From: CAYVFC01 sp964450715
GTDB lineage: Bacteria; Myxococcota_A; Polyangia; Polyangiales; JAFGIB01
NCBI GenBank assembly: GCA_964450715.1
Contig: CAYVFC010000066.1
Span: 1-42,968, forward strand
DNA: 42,968 nucleotides
Direction: 5' to 3'
Part shown: positions 16,446 through 24,525 of the stretch, one piece after another
Layout of the letters: each line of letters begins with the position of its first letter
Numbering within the stretch: the first letter of the stretch is position 1
Translations under genes and position numbers: made by a program
The notes under the pieces: generated by a model
The model's input: only the letters and a program-made list of their open reading frames with translations
Databases searched by the model: none
Told to the model about the DNA's origin: nothing

Positions 16446-17413
16446 TAGGTCTGCAGGCACAGATCGCCGTCGCCTTGGTTCTCGACGCGCTGCTGGGCGA
16501 CCCGAGGTGGCTGCCGCATCCGGTCAAGCTGCTGGGATGGCTGGCGCGCTTTCTCGAGGCTCCCACCCGGTTCCTGATGGCGCCCCGCGCGGCCGGCGCG
16601 GTCACCGCGCTGCTGGTGGTCGCTGTTTCCGCCGGCACCACTCTCGGGCTCATCCGGATTGCGGGCGCCATCCATCCCCGTATGGCAGACGTCGCCGAAA
16701 TACTCGTTCTATACCTGTGCTTTGCCGCCGGGGATCTGGCGCTACATGCCAGGAGAGTTCTGGTCCGCTTGCGGGCCGGCCTTCTCCCGGAAGCGCGCGC
16801 CCGGGTCGGACTGATGGTGGGGCGCGATACGGATTCGCTGGACGAGGCGGGCGTCGTCCGGGCCGCCGTGGAGAGCGTGGCCGAGAATACGGTCGACGGC
16901 GTCACCGCTCCGCTCTTCTACGCCTGCCTGCTGGGACCGGTAGGCGCCATGGCCTACAAGGCCCTGAGCACCCTCGACTCGACCTTTGGCTACAAGAGTG
17001 AACGCTACCTCGAGTTCGGCTGGGCCTCCGCCCGGCTGGACGACCTCGCCAACTGGATCCCGGCCCGCCTGACCGGATGGATCATCCCGCTCGCCGCCGG
17101 TCTCAACCGGAAGCGGTTCGGCGACGCACTACGGGTGATGCGGCGCGACGGAAGCCTGCACTGCAGCCCGAACGCGGGCATCGCCGAAGCCGCGATGGCC
17201 GGCGCTCTCGGTATCCAGCTGGGCGGCAGCGCGGTCTACCAGGGAATCGAGCAACAGAAGCCCTTGCTGGGAGATGCCGGTGCGCCGCTTAGCCCGGCTC
17301 ACATTCAAGAGGCCGTCGAGCTGATGTGGACCACCGCGCTGCTGGCCGCGGGCGTGTTCGTTTCTCTAGGGTGGATGGCGCGAAACGCCGCCGCCGGAAT
17401 GGGTGGGAGCTGA
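16442..17413 (+). CDS. cbiB: Adenosylcobinamide-phosphate synthase
   Basis: CbiB attaches the aminopropanol (phosphate) arm to adenosylcobyric acid. The 323-aa membrane protein opens with VALVLDALLGDPRWLPHPV. Also visible are GRDTDSLDEAGVVRAAVESV, ENTVDGVTAPLFY and YKALSTLDSTFGYKSERY, all typical of the family. It overlaps the fusion gene upstream by 4 bp, so maker and user of the aminopropanol phosphate are coupled. Sometimes named CobD in aerobic nomenclature. Confidence 0.94.
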   Translation: MIGLQAQIAVALVLDALLGDPRWLPHPVKLLGWLARFLEAPTRFLMAPRAAGAVTALLVVAVSAGTTLGLIRIAGAIHPRMADVAEILVLYLCFAAGDLALHARRVLVRLRAGLLPEARARVGLMVGRDTDSLDEAGVVRAAVESVAENTVDGVTAPLFYACLLGPVGAMAYKALSTLDSTFGYKSERYLEFGWASARLDDLANWIPARLTGWIIPLAAGLNRKRFGDALRVMRRDGSLHCSPNAGIAEAAMAGALGIQLGGSAVYQGIEQQKPLLGDAGAPLSPAHIQEAVELMWTTALLAAGVFVSLGWMARNAAAGMGGS

Positions 17414-17414
17414 G

Positions 17415-17951
17415 ATGGACGCGCGCAGCAGACCGGGACGCTTGCTCGTGTATACGGGTGACGGCAAGGGAAAGACGACCGCCGCGCTGGGGCTGGTCCT
17501 GCGCGCGGTCGGACACGGGCGGCGCTGCCTCGTGCTCCAGTTCGTCAAGGGCGACCCGACCACCGGCGAGATCTCGGCCGTGTCCCGGCTGCCGGGCGTA
17601 ACCCTGGAGCAGAACGGCCTCGGCTTCATCCCCCCCGCGGATCATTCGAGCTTCGAGGCGCATCGCGCCCGGGCGCGGGCCGGCCTGCAGCGGGCCAAGG
17701 ATGCGCTCTCGCGAACCGATTTCGATCTAGTGGTCCTGGACGAGGTCTGCGTGGCGGTGTCGCGCGGGTTGCTGGAAGAACGGGACCTGTTCGGCGCGAT
17801 CGACGCCTGCGGCCGGGACACCTGCCTGGTCTTGACCGGGCGGGGGGCTTCCGCCGCTCTGCTCGCCAGGGCAGACACCGCGACCGAAATGCGCTGTCTG
17901 CGCCACGCGCTTCAGCAAGGCCGTATCGCCGAACGGGGGATAGAATGGTGA
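17415..17951 (+). CDS. cobO: Cob(I)yrinic acid a,c-diamide adenosyltransferase (CobA/BtuR type)
   Basis: This enzyme adds the upper 5'-deoxyadenosyl ligand to the reduced corrinoid. The 178-aa product has the P-loop GDGKGKTTAALGL near residue 14, VLQFVKGDPTTGE, and the Walker B-like DLVVLDEVCVAVSRGLL near 110, all standard for the CobO/BtuR family. I chose ATG 17415, preceded by GGGAG at 17405-17409, over an in-frame GTG at 17403. It starts one base after the cbiB stop and overlaps cbiA by 7 bp. Confidence 0.93.
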   Translation: MDARSRPGRLLVYTGDGKGKTTAALGLVLRAVGHGRRCLVLQFVKGDPTTGEISAVSRLPGVTLEQNGLGFIPPADHSSFEAHRARARAGLQRAKDALSRTDFDLVVLDEVCVAVSRGLLEERDLFGAIDACGRDTCLVLTGRGASAALLARADTATEMRCLRHALQQGRIAERGIEW

Positions 17952-19420
17952 ATGCGCGTCACTCTCGCCTGGTGGTCTCCGGTACCCATAGCGGCGTGGG
18001 CAAGACCAGCGTGGCCCTGGCCCTGGCCGCCGCTCTCTCGCGCCGCGGTCTGAAGGTGCGGCCGTTCAAGGTCGGTCCCGATTATCTCGATCCGACCTAC
18101 CTCGAACGCGCTTCGGGGTCGACTTGCTACAACCTGGACGGCTGGATGCTGGGCGAGGCCTACGTGCGCGCGCTGTTCGACCGCGCCGGTGGAAATGCGG
18201 ATCTGGCGCTGATCGAGGGAGTAATGGGGTTGTTCGACGGCGCCGATCCGGCCGGCTCGGCCGGCAGCACGGCCGAGATCGCTCGCTGGCTCGACGCTCC
18301 GGTTCTGCTGGTGGTCGATGCACAGGGTGCCGCGCGCAGCCTGGCCGCCCTGGTGCGCGGCTTCGCCTCTTTTGATCCCCGTATTCGACTGGCAGGGGTC
18401 ATCGCCAACCGGGTCGGCTCCGAGCGCCACTCGCGCGTTCTAGACGAGTCGTTTCGCGCCGAACGGCTGCCCCCCTTGCTCGGGGCGATTCCGCGCGGCG
18501 CCTTTCCCGAGCTGCCGCGAAGACACTTGGGTCTGGTAACCGCGGACCCGCAGAGCCTTCCCCGGACCACCCTGGACGCGCTGGCCGATGCGCTCGAGCG
18601 ATACGTCGACCTGCCGCGGTTGCTCTGCCTTACGGGTCATGACCGGAAGCGTCCGAACCGCCCGGATTACCGGCCGGCGTCGGGTACCCGCCCGCGCGTG
18701 TCGGTTGGCATCGCCTGGGACGAGGCCTTTCACTTCTACTATCCGGACAACCTGGAAGCGCTGGAGGCGGCCGGCTGCTGCCTGGTACGCTTCTCTCCGC
18801 TGCGCGACCGCAAGCTGCCGCTAGACCTGCACGGTCTCTACCTGGGAGGCGGATACCCGGAGTCCCACGCCAGGCAGCTGGCCGAAAACCGCGGCATGCG
18901 CGCATCCATCCGCGCGTTCGCCGCTTGCGGCCGGCCCCTTTACGCCGAGTGCGGCGGTCTGATCTACCTGTCCCAAAACCTCTTCACGCTCGACGGCGAA
19001 AGCCACCCCATGCTCGGGATCCTGCCCGGCAGCACTCGTATGCGCGATCGCCGCAAACACCTCCGCTACGTCGAGCTCACGCTGCTGGCCGACTCGGTAT
19101 TCGGAAGTCGTGGCGATCGCTTCCGGGGCCACGAGTACCACTACTCCGAGCTGACGGACGACCCGGCCGCGGCCGACGGATGGCGCAACGTCTACCGGGT
19201 CGCGCCCGCGAGCAAGAGCGGACCAACCGCGGTCGGCCCGCGGGAGGCGTCGCCCCCTTTTACCGATCTGGAGTCGGGCGGCTTCCAGCGGGAAAACATA
19301 CTGGCGAGCTACGTCCACACCCATTTCGCGTCGCGGCCCGACGCTGCCATGCGCTTCGCAAGAAGGTGCGAGACGAGTGGAGCACATCTCGAAAACAGGG
19401 AGATGAACCATGCCGAATAG
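17945..19420 (+). CDS. cbiA: Cobyrinic acid a,c-diamide synthase
   Basis: This 491-aa glutamine-dependent amidotransferase amidates positions a and c of (cobalt-)cobyrinic acid. The N-terminal ATPase half has GTHSGVGKTSVALAL (13-27) and PFKVGPDYLDPTYL. The C-terminal class I glutaminase half has Cys336 in YAECGGLIYLS and a late His in SYVHTHFAS. A cbi name is used because the cluster is of the early-cobalt type; the aerobic homologue is cobB. It overlaps the next gene by 11 bp. Confidence 0.94.
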   Translation: MVNARHSRLVVSGTHSGVGKTSVALALAAALSRRGLKVRPFKVGPDYLDPTYLERASGSTCYNLDGWMLGEAYVRALFDRAGGNADLALIEGVMGLFDGADPAGSAGSTAEIARWLDAPVLLVVDAQGAARSLAALVRGFASFDPRIRLAGVIANRVGSERHSRVLDESFRAERLPPLLGAIPRGAFPELPRRHLGLVTADPQSLPRTTLDALADALERYVDLPRLLCLTGHDRKRPNRPDYRPASGTRPRVSVGIAWDEAFHFYYPDNLEALEAAGCCLVRFSPLRDRKLPLDLHGLYLGGGYPESHARQLAENRGMRASIRAFAACGRPLYAECGGLIYLSQNLFTLDGESHPMLGILPGSTRMRDRRKHLRYVELTLLADSVFGSRGDRFRGHEYHYSELTDDPAAADGWRNVYRVAPASKSGPTAVGPREASPPFTDLESGGFQRENILASYVHTHFASRPDAAMRFARRCETSGAHLENREMNHAE

Positions 19421-20675
19421 CCCCTTCATCAACACCTTGCTGGCCAGCCCCATCACGGGTGACGAGATCGAGCGCCGTTCCTTCGAGATCATCGACGGGC
19501 TGGTGGCGCCTGGCGCCCGCTCCGATGGCGAACAGGAGCTGGCGCGCCGCCTGGTGCACGCGGGCGGCGACCCGGCTCTCGCTGGAGCGCTGCAGATCCG
19601 GAACAAGGCGGTCGAAGCCGGTATTCGCGCGCTTTGCCGCGGCGCTCCGCTGGTGGTCGACGCCCGCATGATCCGGGCGGGTCTGTCGCTCGGCCGTCTT
19701 CGCCGCGCCTGGCGCGGCTACCGGCGCGGCGATATCACCTGCCATTTGCTCGACGCCGACGTGGCCGAGCAGGCGCGCTCGACCGGCCTTCCCCGCTCGC
19801 TGTATGCGCTGAGAAAGGCCCGCCCCCGGCTCGACGGCGCCATCGCCGTCTTCGGCAACTCTCCGGTGGCGCTCTTGGAGCTCAACCGCCTCGTGATCGA
19901 GGAGGGGATCCGGCCGGCGCTGGTGGTGGGTTTCCCCGTGGGCTTCGTTCACGTACAGGAAGCCAAGGAGGAGCTGGGCCGGCTCGATCTGCCGGCGCTG
20001 ATCCTCTCCGGTAACCGCGGCGGCAGCCCTCTGGCGGTAGCCGCTATACACGCTCTATGCGAGCTGTCCGCGCGCCAGCCCGTCTCGATCGAAGGCGATA
20101 CGGACGCCATCGGCCGCGGGCCGGTCGCCGGCTCGGGCCGGGTCGCGGACAGACCCGATGCCGTCATACTGCTCGGGCACGGCAGCCGGGTTCCCGGCGC
20201 GGGCGACGCTCTGGATCGGGTGGTCGGCGCGCTGCGCGCCCGGCTCGAGCCGACCCGGGTCGAGCGCTGCTACATGTCGCGCTTGGGCCCCCACTTTCCC
20301 GATACCTTCGAAAAGATCGTCGCCGCGGGCGCTCGCAGCGTGGTGGTGATCCCTTACTTTCTCTTCACCGGGCTGCACATTCAGCTCGATATTCCCGAGA
20401 TGCTACAGCAGTGCGCCCAGAACTTCCCCGACGTACGAGTGGCATACGGCGAACCGCTCGGCTTTCACGATTCGCTGGTAGACGTCGTCGAGGAACGGAT
20501 CGAAGCCGCGCGCGGCGCAATCGATGTCCGCGAGATGGCTCTGCCCCCTCGCGAAAAGTTTCCCATTCCTCCGGGACAGCTCGAGTTCGTGGGCATGCCG
20601 CCCGAGATGGCTTCCCGCTGGAACCGTCAGGTGACCGAACCCACGGCCGACAACGAAAGCCGGCACGAGAGATAA
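19410..20675 (+). CDS. cbiC-cbiX: CbiC-CbiX fusion: precorrin-8X methylmutase + sirohydrochlorin cobaltochelatase
   Basis: This 421-aa protein combines a methylmutase and a chelatase. Residues 1-215 are CbiC/CobH (cobalt-precorrin-8 methylmutase): SFEIIDGL, the probable catalytic His50 in RRLVHAGGD, and VVGFPVGFVHVQEAKEEL (172-189). After a linker of about 35 residues, residues 248-375 are a small CbiX-type cobaltochelatase: VILLGHGSR with His257, then IPYFLFTGLHIQLDIPEM with His323. A 45-residue tail (LPPREKFPIPPGQ) follows that I cannot assign. The two halves act at the start (cobalt insertion) and near the end of the ring pathway, so the fusion joins non-consecutive steps. The chelatase half marks the pathway as the anaerobic route. 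Confidence 0.92.
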   Translation: MPNSPFINTLLASPITGDEIERRSFEIIDGLVAPGARSDGEQELARRLVHAGGDPALAGALQIRNKAVEAGIRALCRGAPLVVDARMIRAGLSLGRLRRAWRGYRRGDITCHLLDADVAEQARSTGLPRSLYALRKARPRLDGAIAVFGNSPVALLELNRLVIEEGIRPALVVGFPVGFVHVQEAKEELGRLDLPALILSGNRGGSPLAVAAIHALCELSARQPVSIEGDTDAIGRGPVAGSGRVADRPDAVILLGHGSRVPGAGDALDRVVGALRARLEPTRVERCYMSRLGPHFPDTFEKIVAAGARSVVVIPYFLFTGLHIQLDIPEMLQQCAQNFPDVRVAYGEPLGFHDSLVDVVEERIEAARGAIDVREMALPPREKFPIPPGQLEFVGMPPEMASRWNRQVTEPTADNESRHER

Positions 20676-20690
20676 CAAAGGAGCGATATA

Positions 20691-21437
20691 ATGTTCGATC
20701 GATCGGTAGCGATAACGATTGGCGTTCTACTGTTTCTGTGGAGCGACCCGGCATACGCCATGCACATCTCCGAGGGGATTTTGCCCTGGAACTGGGCCCT
20801 GTTCTGGTTCGCGGTGGCCGCCCCCTTCGTGGTGCACGGCCTGCACCGCGTCAACCGGCTCTCCCAGCAGGACCTCTCGTTCAAGCCGCTGGTCGGGCTG
20901 ATGGCGGCCGTGGTCTTCGTCATCTCCTGCATGCCGATACCGGTACCCACGGCGGGCACCTGCTCGCATCCCTGCGGTACGGGCATCTCGGCTATCCTGC
21001 TGGGACCCACCGTCAGCGTCCTCATCACATCCGTGGCCCTTCTCATCCAAGCGCTCTTCCTCGCCCACGGAGGTCTGAGCACCTGGGGAGCCGACATCGT
21101 CTCCATGGGCGTGGCCGGGTCCTTTGTCGGGTACCTGACCTTTCGCGGGCTGCGTTCGCTGAACGCGGGCCTGGCGGTCTCGGGTTTTGCGGCCGGTCTG
21201 TTAGCCGACTGGGCCACCTATCTGACCACCTCGCTCGAGCTCGCCGCGGGTATACGGGGAGAGGCCGCCTTTGCTCCGCTGTTCGGGAAGGTCCTGGTCG
21301 CCTTCATTCCCACCCAGCTTCCGCTCGGAATTCTGGAGGGAGCGATGACGGCCGGCATGGTTGTGCTGCTGTACCGGAAGCGCCCCGACCTGCTGGTAAA
21401 GTTGGGGGTGACGAAACTCGAGGAGGTGCGCGCATGA
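20691..21437 (+). CDS. cbiM: Cobalt ECF transporter S-component CbiM
   Basis: This 248-aa membrane protein is the substrate-specific subunit of the cobalt ECF transporter. A signal sequence ending DPAYA (19-23) precedes Met24-His25 (MHISEGIL), so processing would expose the N-terminal Met-His that binds the metal ion in this family. CMPIPVPTAGTCSHPCGTG near residue 80 and the helical segments are diagnostic. A strong AAGGAG lies just before the start, 15 bp after the cbiC-cbiX stop. It overlaps the next gene by 4 bp. Confidence 0.93.
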   Translation: MFDRSVAITIGVLLFLWSDPAYAMHISEGILPWNWALFWFAVAAPFVVHGLHRVNRLSQQDLSFKPLVGLMAAVVFVISCMPIPVPTAGTCSHPCGTGISAILLGPTVSVLITSVALLIQALFLAHGGLSTWGADIVSMGVAGSFVGYLTFRGLRSLNAGLAVSGFAAGLLADWATYLTTSLELAAGIRGEAAFAPLFGKVLVAFIPTQLPLGILEGAMTAGMVVLLYRKRPDLLVKLGVTKLEEVRA

Positions 21438-21763
21438 ATACCCTGAACATAAGAGCCAACCTCGGCAGAGCCTTCCGGCTTTTGATATCGTTTTCCGCGA
21501 TAGTCGCCTGCTTACTGCCGGCTGCGACGGCCAACGCCGAGACCTGGCCGGGTGTGGACGAGACGGTGGTGGAGCACATCGCCGGGGAGCACGGGCGCGA
21601 GGCCAGCGATCCGTTGATCAACACCGACCAGGGCGACATTCTGCTTTTTGTATTCCTGCTGGCCGGGGTGGTCGGCGGATTTGTTGCCGGTTACTGCTGG
21701 AGGATCCTCACCAGCGAAAAGGCTACGGCCGGAGAGGAGGCGCAGCCTCGGACCGCCGGATAG
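21434..21763 (+). CDS. cbiN: Small CbiN-like subunit of the cobalt transporter
   Basis: This 109-aa protein has an N-terminal signal or membrane helix (about 13-35), a periplasmic segment (TWPGVDETVVEHIAGEHG), then DPLINTDQGDILLFVFLLAG leading into a second helix and a basic cytoplasmic end. That is the CbiN topology: two helices with a periplasmic loop. It lies at the CbiN position between cbiM and cbiQ. The loop differs from enterobacterial CbiN, so this is a divergent or analogous form. The start has AGGAGGT at 21421-21427 and overlaps the cbiM stop. The 46-bp gap before cbiQ is the largest in the operon. Confidence 0.72.
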   Translation: MNTLNIRANLGRAFRLLISFSAIVACLLPAATANAETWPGVDETVVEHIAGEHGREASDPLINTDQGDILLFVFLLAGVVGGFVAGYCWRILTSEKATAGEEAQPRTAG

Positions 21764-21809
21764 CGAGCGGGAGGCCGCGCCTTCGATCCGACCGAGGAAG
21801 GAGGCGGAG

Positions 21810-22562
21810 TTGGAGCGTCTCTTCGAAAACCTGAGAACGAACCACCGGCTTTCGCACATCGATGCCCGGATCAAGCTCCTGGTATCGCTGTTCGTCCTGG
21901 CCATGGTCCTGAGCTGCCGGGACTTGCTGCTGCCGGTACTGGTGACGTCGCTCTGCCTGTTTCTGCTGGCGACCATGAAGATACCGCTCCGCATAGTGGC
22001 GCTGAGGTACCTGGAGCCCCTCCTCATCGCCTCCATGGTGCTGGTCCTGAAGTGCTTTTTCACCGGCAGCGATCCGCTCGTCTCCCTCGACCTTCTCGGT
22101 TTTTCGATCACCGCGCATCGAGACGGGTTGAGGGAGGGAGCGCTGATCGCGGCCCGCATCAGCGGCTCGGTATCGATTCTCATCGCGCTCGGCTTTTCCA
22201 CGCCCTTTACCGAGCTGATGGTCGGTCTCTGCTGGTTCAGAGTTCCCAGGGGATTCATCGAGATCCTGATGTTCGCCTACCGGTACCTTTTCGAGTTGTT
22301 CGAAGAGGCTCAGGTGATCTGTGTCGCCCAGCGGAATCGCCTGGGGTATTCGTCGGTTAAAAGGAGCCTTGGCTCCCTGGGCACTCTAGCCGGAGCGCTA
22401 ACCATCCGCGCCTTTGACCGCAGTCATCAAACGGCCGTCGCCATGGTCCAGCGGGGATACCAGGGCTCGATACCGCTTCCCGTGCACGAGCCGTTCCGGC
22501 TCTCGGAGATCCTGGGCTCGGCTGCCCTGCTGCTCTTCGTCGCAACGGTATGGAGCTTGTGA
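21810..22562 (+). CDS. cbiQ: Cobalt ECF transporter T-component CbiQ
   Basis: This 250-aa membrane coupling subunit of the cobalt ECF transporter opens ERLFENLRTNHRLSHIDAR and has several helices. The family's coupling motif region reads FAYRYLFELFEEAQVICVAQ then RNRLGY near residues 155-180, and a second Ala-Arg-Gly-like helix AVAMVQRGYQG is near 215. I chose a TTG start at 21810 because AAGGAGG (21798-21804) sits at ideal distance; upstream in-frame sequence is out-of-frame cbiN and not protein-like. The stop overlaps the cbiO start by 13 bp. Confidence 0.88.
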   Translation: MERLFENLRTNHRLSHIDARIKLLVSLFVLAMVLSCRDLLLPVLVTSLCLFLLATMKIPLRIVALRYLEPLLIASMVLVLKCFFTGSDPLVSLDLLGFSITAHRDGLREGALIAARISGSVSILIALGFSTPFTELMVGLCWFRVPRGFIEILMFAYRYLFELFEEAQVICVAQRNRLGYSSVKRSLGSLGTLAGALTIRAFDRSHQTAVAMVQRGYQGSIPLPVHEPFRLSEILGSAALLLFVATVWSL

Positions 22563-23470
22563 GCTCGCGTATGTCGATCGAGAAGCAAAGCAGCGACGCT
22601 CGTGCCCCCCGCCTGGCGGTCGACCTCCGCTCGTTCACCTATCCGGACGGCTCGGAGGCGCTACGCGATATCCGACTCGAGGTCGGCCGGGGCGAGTTTA
22701 TCGGTGTACTGGGCTCGAACGGATCGGGGAAGACGACCCTGCTCCGGCTCATGGACGGGCTGATCAAGAGGTATCACGGCAGCGTCCGCCTGGACGGTGC
22801 GGAAATCGGCGGGCTGTCGGCAAGGGATATCTATCGCAAGGTCGGCCTGGTCTTCCAGAACCCGGAGGACCAGCTCTTCGCCCCCAACGTTTACGAGGAC
22901 GTCGCCTTCGGCCCCATCAACATGGGTTTCGGCGAAAGCGAGATCGCCCGTCGCGTCCAGTCCGCGCTGCAATCAGTGGAAATGCAGGACGCTTCGAAGA
23001 AATCCATACACAACCTGAGCTTCGGTCAGAAGAAGCGAATTTGCATCGCCGGCCTGCTGGCCATGGGGCACGAGATCCTGCTGCTCGACGAGCCGACCGC
23101 CGGGCTCGATCCCATGGGGGAGAGCCGGATGATGCGGCTGTTGACGCGGTTGAACCGCGAAAACGGGGTGACCATCGTGATGGCGACCCACAGCGTCGAC
23201 CTGGTTCCGTTGTTTCTCGACCGCCTGTATATCTTGAGCAGGGGAAGCGTGGCGCGCTCGGGCCCGCCGGCCGAGGTGTTTACCGCGCCCGAAGAGATGG
23301 AGCGGGTAAAGCTGCGGCTCCCGCACATCGCCGAGCTCATCTACCAGCTCAAGCACGAGGACGGCGTGCCCTTCGACCGGGTTCCGCTCACAGTGGGAGA
23401 GGCGCGCAAGCGCCTGCTCCGCTTGATACCGCGGGATCTCGTCCGTCTCCACCAAGAGGAGAATCGATGA
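22550..23470 (+). CDS. cbiO: Cobalt ECF transporter ATPase CbiO
   Basis: This 306-aa ABC ATPase energises cobalt uptake. Walker A is GSNGSGKTT near residue 55, the Q-loop is GLVFQNPEDQLFAP, the signature reads LSFGQKKR (the usual CbiO variant of LSGGQ), Walker B is ILLLDEPTAGLDP, and the switch His is in MATHSVD. The C-terminal tail (FDRVPLTVGEARKRL) is slightly longer than minimal. Start at ATG 22550; Met8 is possible. It overlaps cbiQ by 13 bp and cbiD by 4 bp. Confidence 0.93.
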   Translation: MELVSSRMSIEKQSSDARAPRLAVDLRSFTYPDGSEALRDIRLEVGRGEFIGVLGSNGSGKTTLLRLMDGLIKRYHGSVRLDGAEIGGLSARDIYRKVGLVFQNPEDQLFAPNVYEDVAFGPINMGFGESEIARRVQSALQSVEMQDASKKSIHNLSFGQKKRICIAGLLAMGHEILLLDEPTAGLDPMGESRMMRLLTRLNRENGVTIVMATHSVDLVPLFLDRLYILSRGSVARSGPPAEVFTAPEEMERVKLRLPHIAELIYQLKHEDGVPFDRVPLTVGEARKRLLRLIPRDLVRLHQEENR

Positions 23471-24525
23471 AGCTCTTTCGCACCGGTCTCAGTACGGGAA
23501 GCTGTGCCGCGGCCGCCGCCAAGGCGGCTGCTCGCCTGCTGGTGTCCGGCCGGATCGAGCCCGAGGTCGAGATCCCGCTGCCGGACGGCAGCCGGGAAAG
23601 CCTTCCGGTGCTTAGCGCTCGCATGCTCGGACACGAAGCCGAAGCGGTCGTGGTCAAGGACGGTGGCGACGATCCGGACGCGACCCACCGCTGTCGGATC
23701 ATCGCGCGCGTCCGCCGGTCCGAGGGCGAAAACGGAATGAGCTTCAGCGCGGGCGAGGGGGTGGGAACGGTCACCAGGCCCGGGCTTTCCGTCGCGCCGG
23801 GAGAGCCGGCCATCAACCCGGTTCCCAGGCAGATGATCGCCGATGCGATACGCGAGATAACCCCCGGTGCGATGATGGTGACCATCGCGGTTCCGGACGG
23901 CGCGGCCATCGCGCAACAAACCTTCAACCCGCGGCTGGGGATCGTGGGCGGCATCTCCATCCTCGGCACCAGCGGTCGGGTGCGTCCCTTCAGCACCCCG
24001 GCCATGAGAGAAGCCTTGCGCTGCCTATTGCAGGTGGCGCGGGCCAACGGCATATGGGCCCCTGCTCTGGTACCCGGACGCATCGGAGCGCGCGCCGCAA
24101 ACCGGTGGTTCCGCCTGCAGGAGCTGCAGCTAATAGAGGTCGGCAACGAGTGGGGATTCGCCCTGGACACGGTAAAGGAGCTCGGTTTCACCCGGCTGTT
24201 GCTGGTGGGCCATCCCGGAAAGCTCGGCAAGCTTGCCGAAGGCTGTCTCGACACCCACTCCTCCAGGTCGGCGAGCGCCCTGCCGACGCTGCTGGAGCAG
24301 GCGAAGGCCGTCGCCGTTCGACCGGTAGAGCGGGCAAACACCGTGGAAGGGATCTTTCGCGCCCTACCCGCCCCGGAGCGAATCGCCCTGGCCGAGAAGT
24401 GCGCCGCGGGCATAGCGAGCGCGGTCAGCGCTCGATTTGCCTTCGATGTCGATGTCGCCGTCGCGCTGGTGGACATGGAAGGCAACCTGCTGGGCAGCAA
24501 CGGGGAGCTGGCGCCATGGAGATGA
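23467..24525 (+). CDS. cbiD: Cobalt-precorrin-5B C1-methyltransferase
   Basis: CbiD methylates C1 of the ring after extrusion of the C20 carbon, and occurs in the anaerobic pathway. The 352-aa product has FRTGLSTGSCAAAAAKAA at its start, KDGGDDPDATHR near 65, GEGVGTVTRPGL near 95, NPRLGIVGGISILGTSGRV near 158, and LLVGHPGKLGKLAEG near 243. All are diagnostic, and length is normal. It overlaps cbiO by 4 bp and the cbiE fragment by 10 bp. CbiG and CbiF should supply its substrate, but they are absent from this window. Confidence 0.94.
   Translation: MKLFRTGLSTGSCAAAAAKAAARLLVSGRIEPEVEIPLPDGSRESLPVLSARMLGHEAEAVVVKDGGDDPDATHRCRIIARVRRSEGENGMSFSAGEGVGTVTRPGLSVAPGEPAINPVPRQMIADAIREITPGAMMVTIAVPDGAAIAQQTFNPRLGIVGGISILGTSGRVRPFSTPAMREALRCLLQVARANGIWAPALVPGRIGARAANRWFRLQELQLIEVGNEWGFALDTVKELGFTRLLLVGHPGKLGKLAEGCLDTHSSRSASALPTLLEQAKAVAVRPVERANTVEGIFRALPAPERIALAEKCAAGIASAVSARFAFDVDVAVALVDMEGNLLGSNGELAPWR

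Noticed and set aside
20057..21763. 568-codon plus-strand frame spanning cbiX, cbiM and cbiN
   Set aside because: Only its last 109 codons (the CbiN-like part) are protein-like; the rest is an out-of-frame shadow of cbiC-cbiX and cbiM.
22414..23466. Upstream extension of the cbiD frame
   Set aside because: It runs out of frame through cbiQ and cbiO and is Arg/Pro-rich; CbiD starts at 23467 by homology and by the 4-bp overlap.
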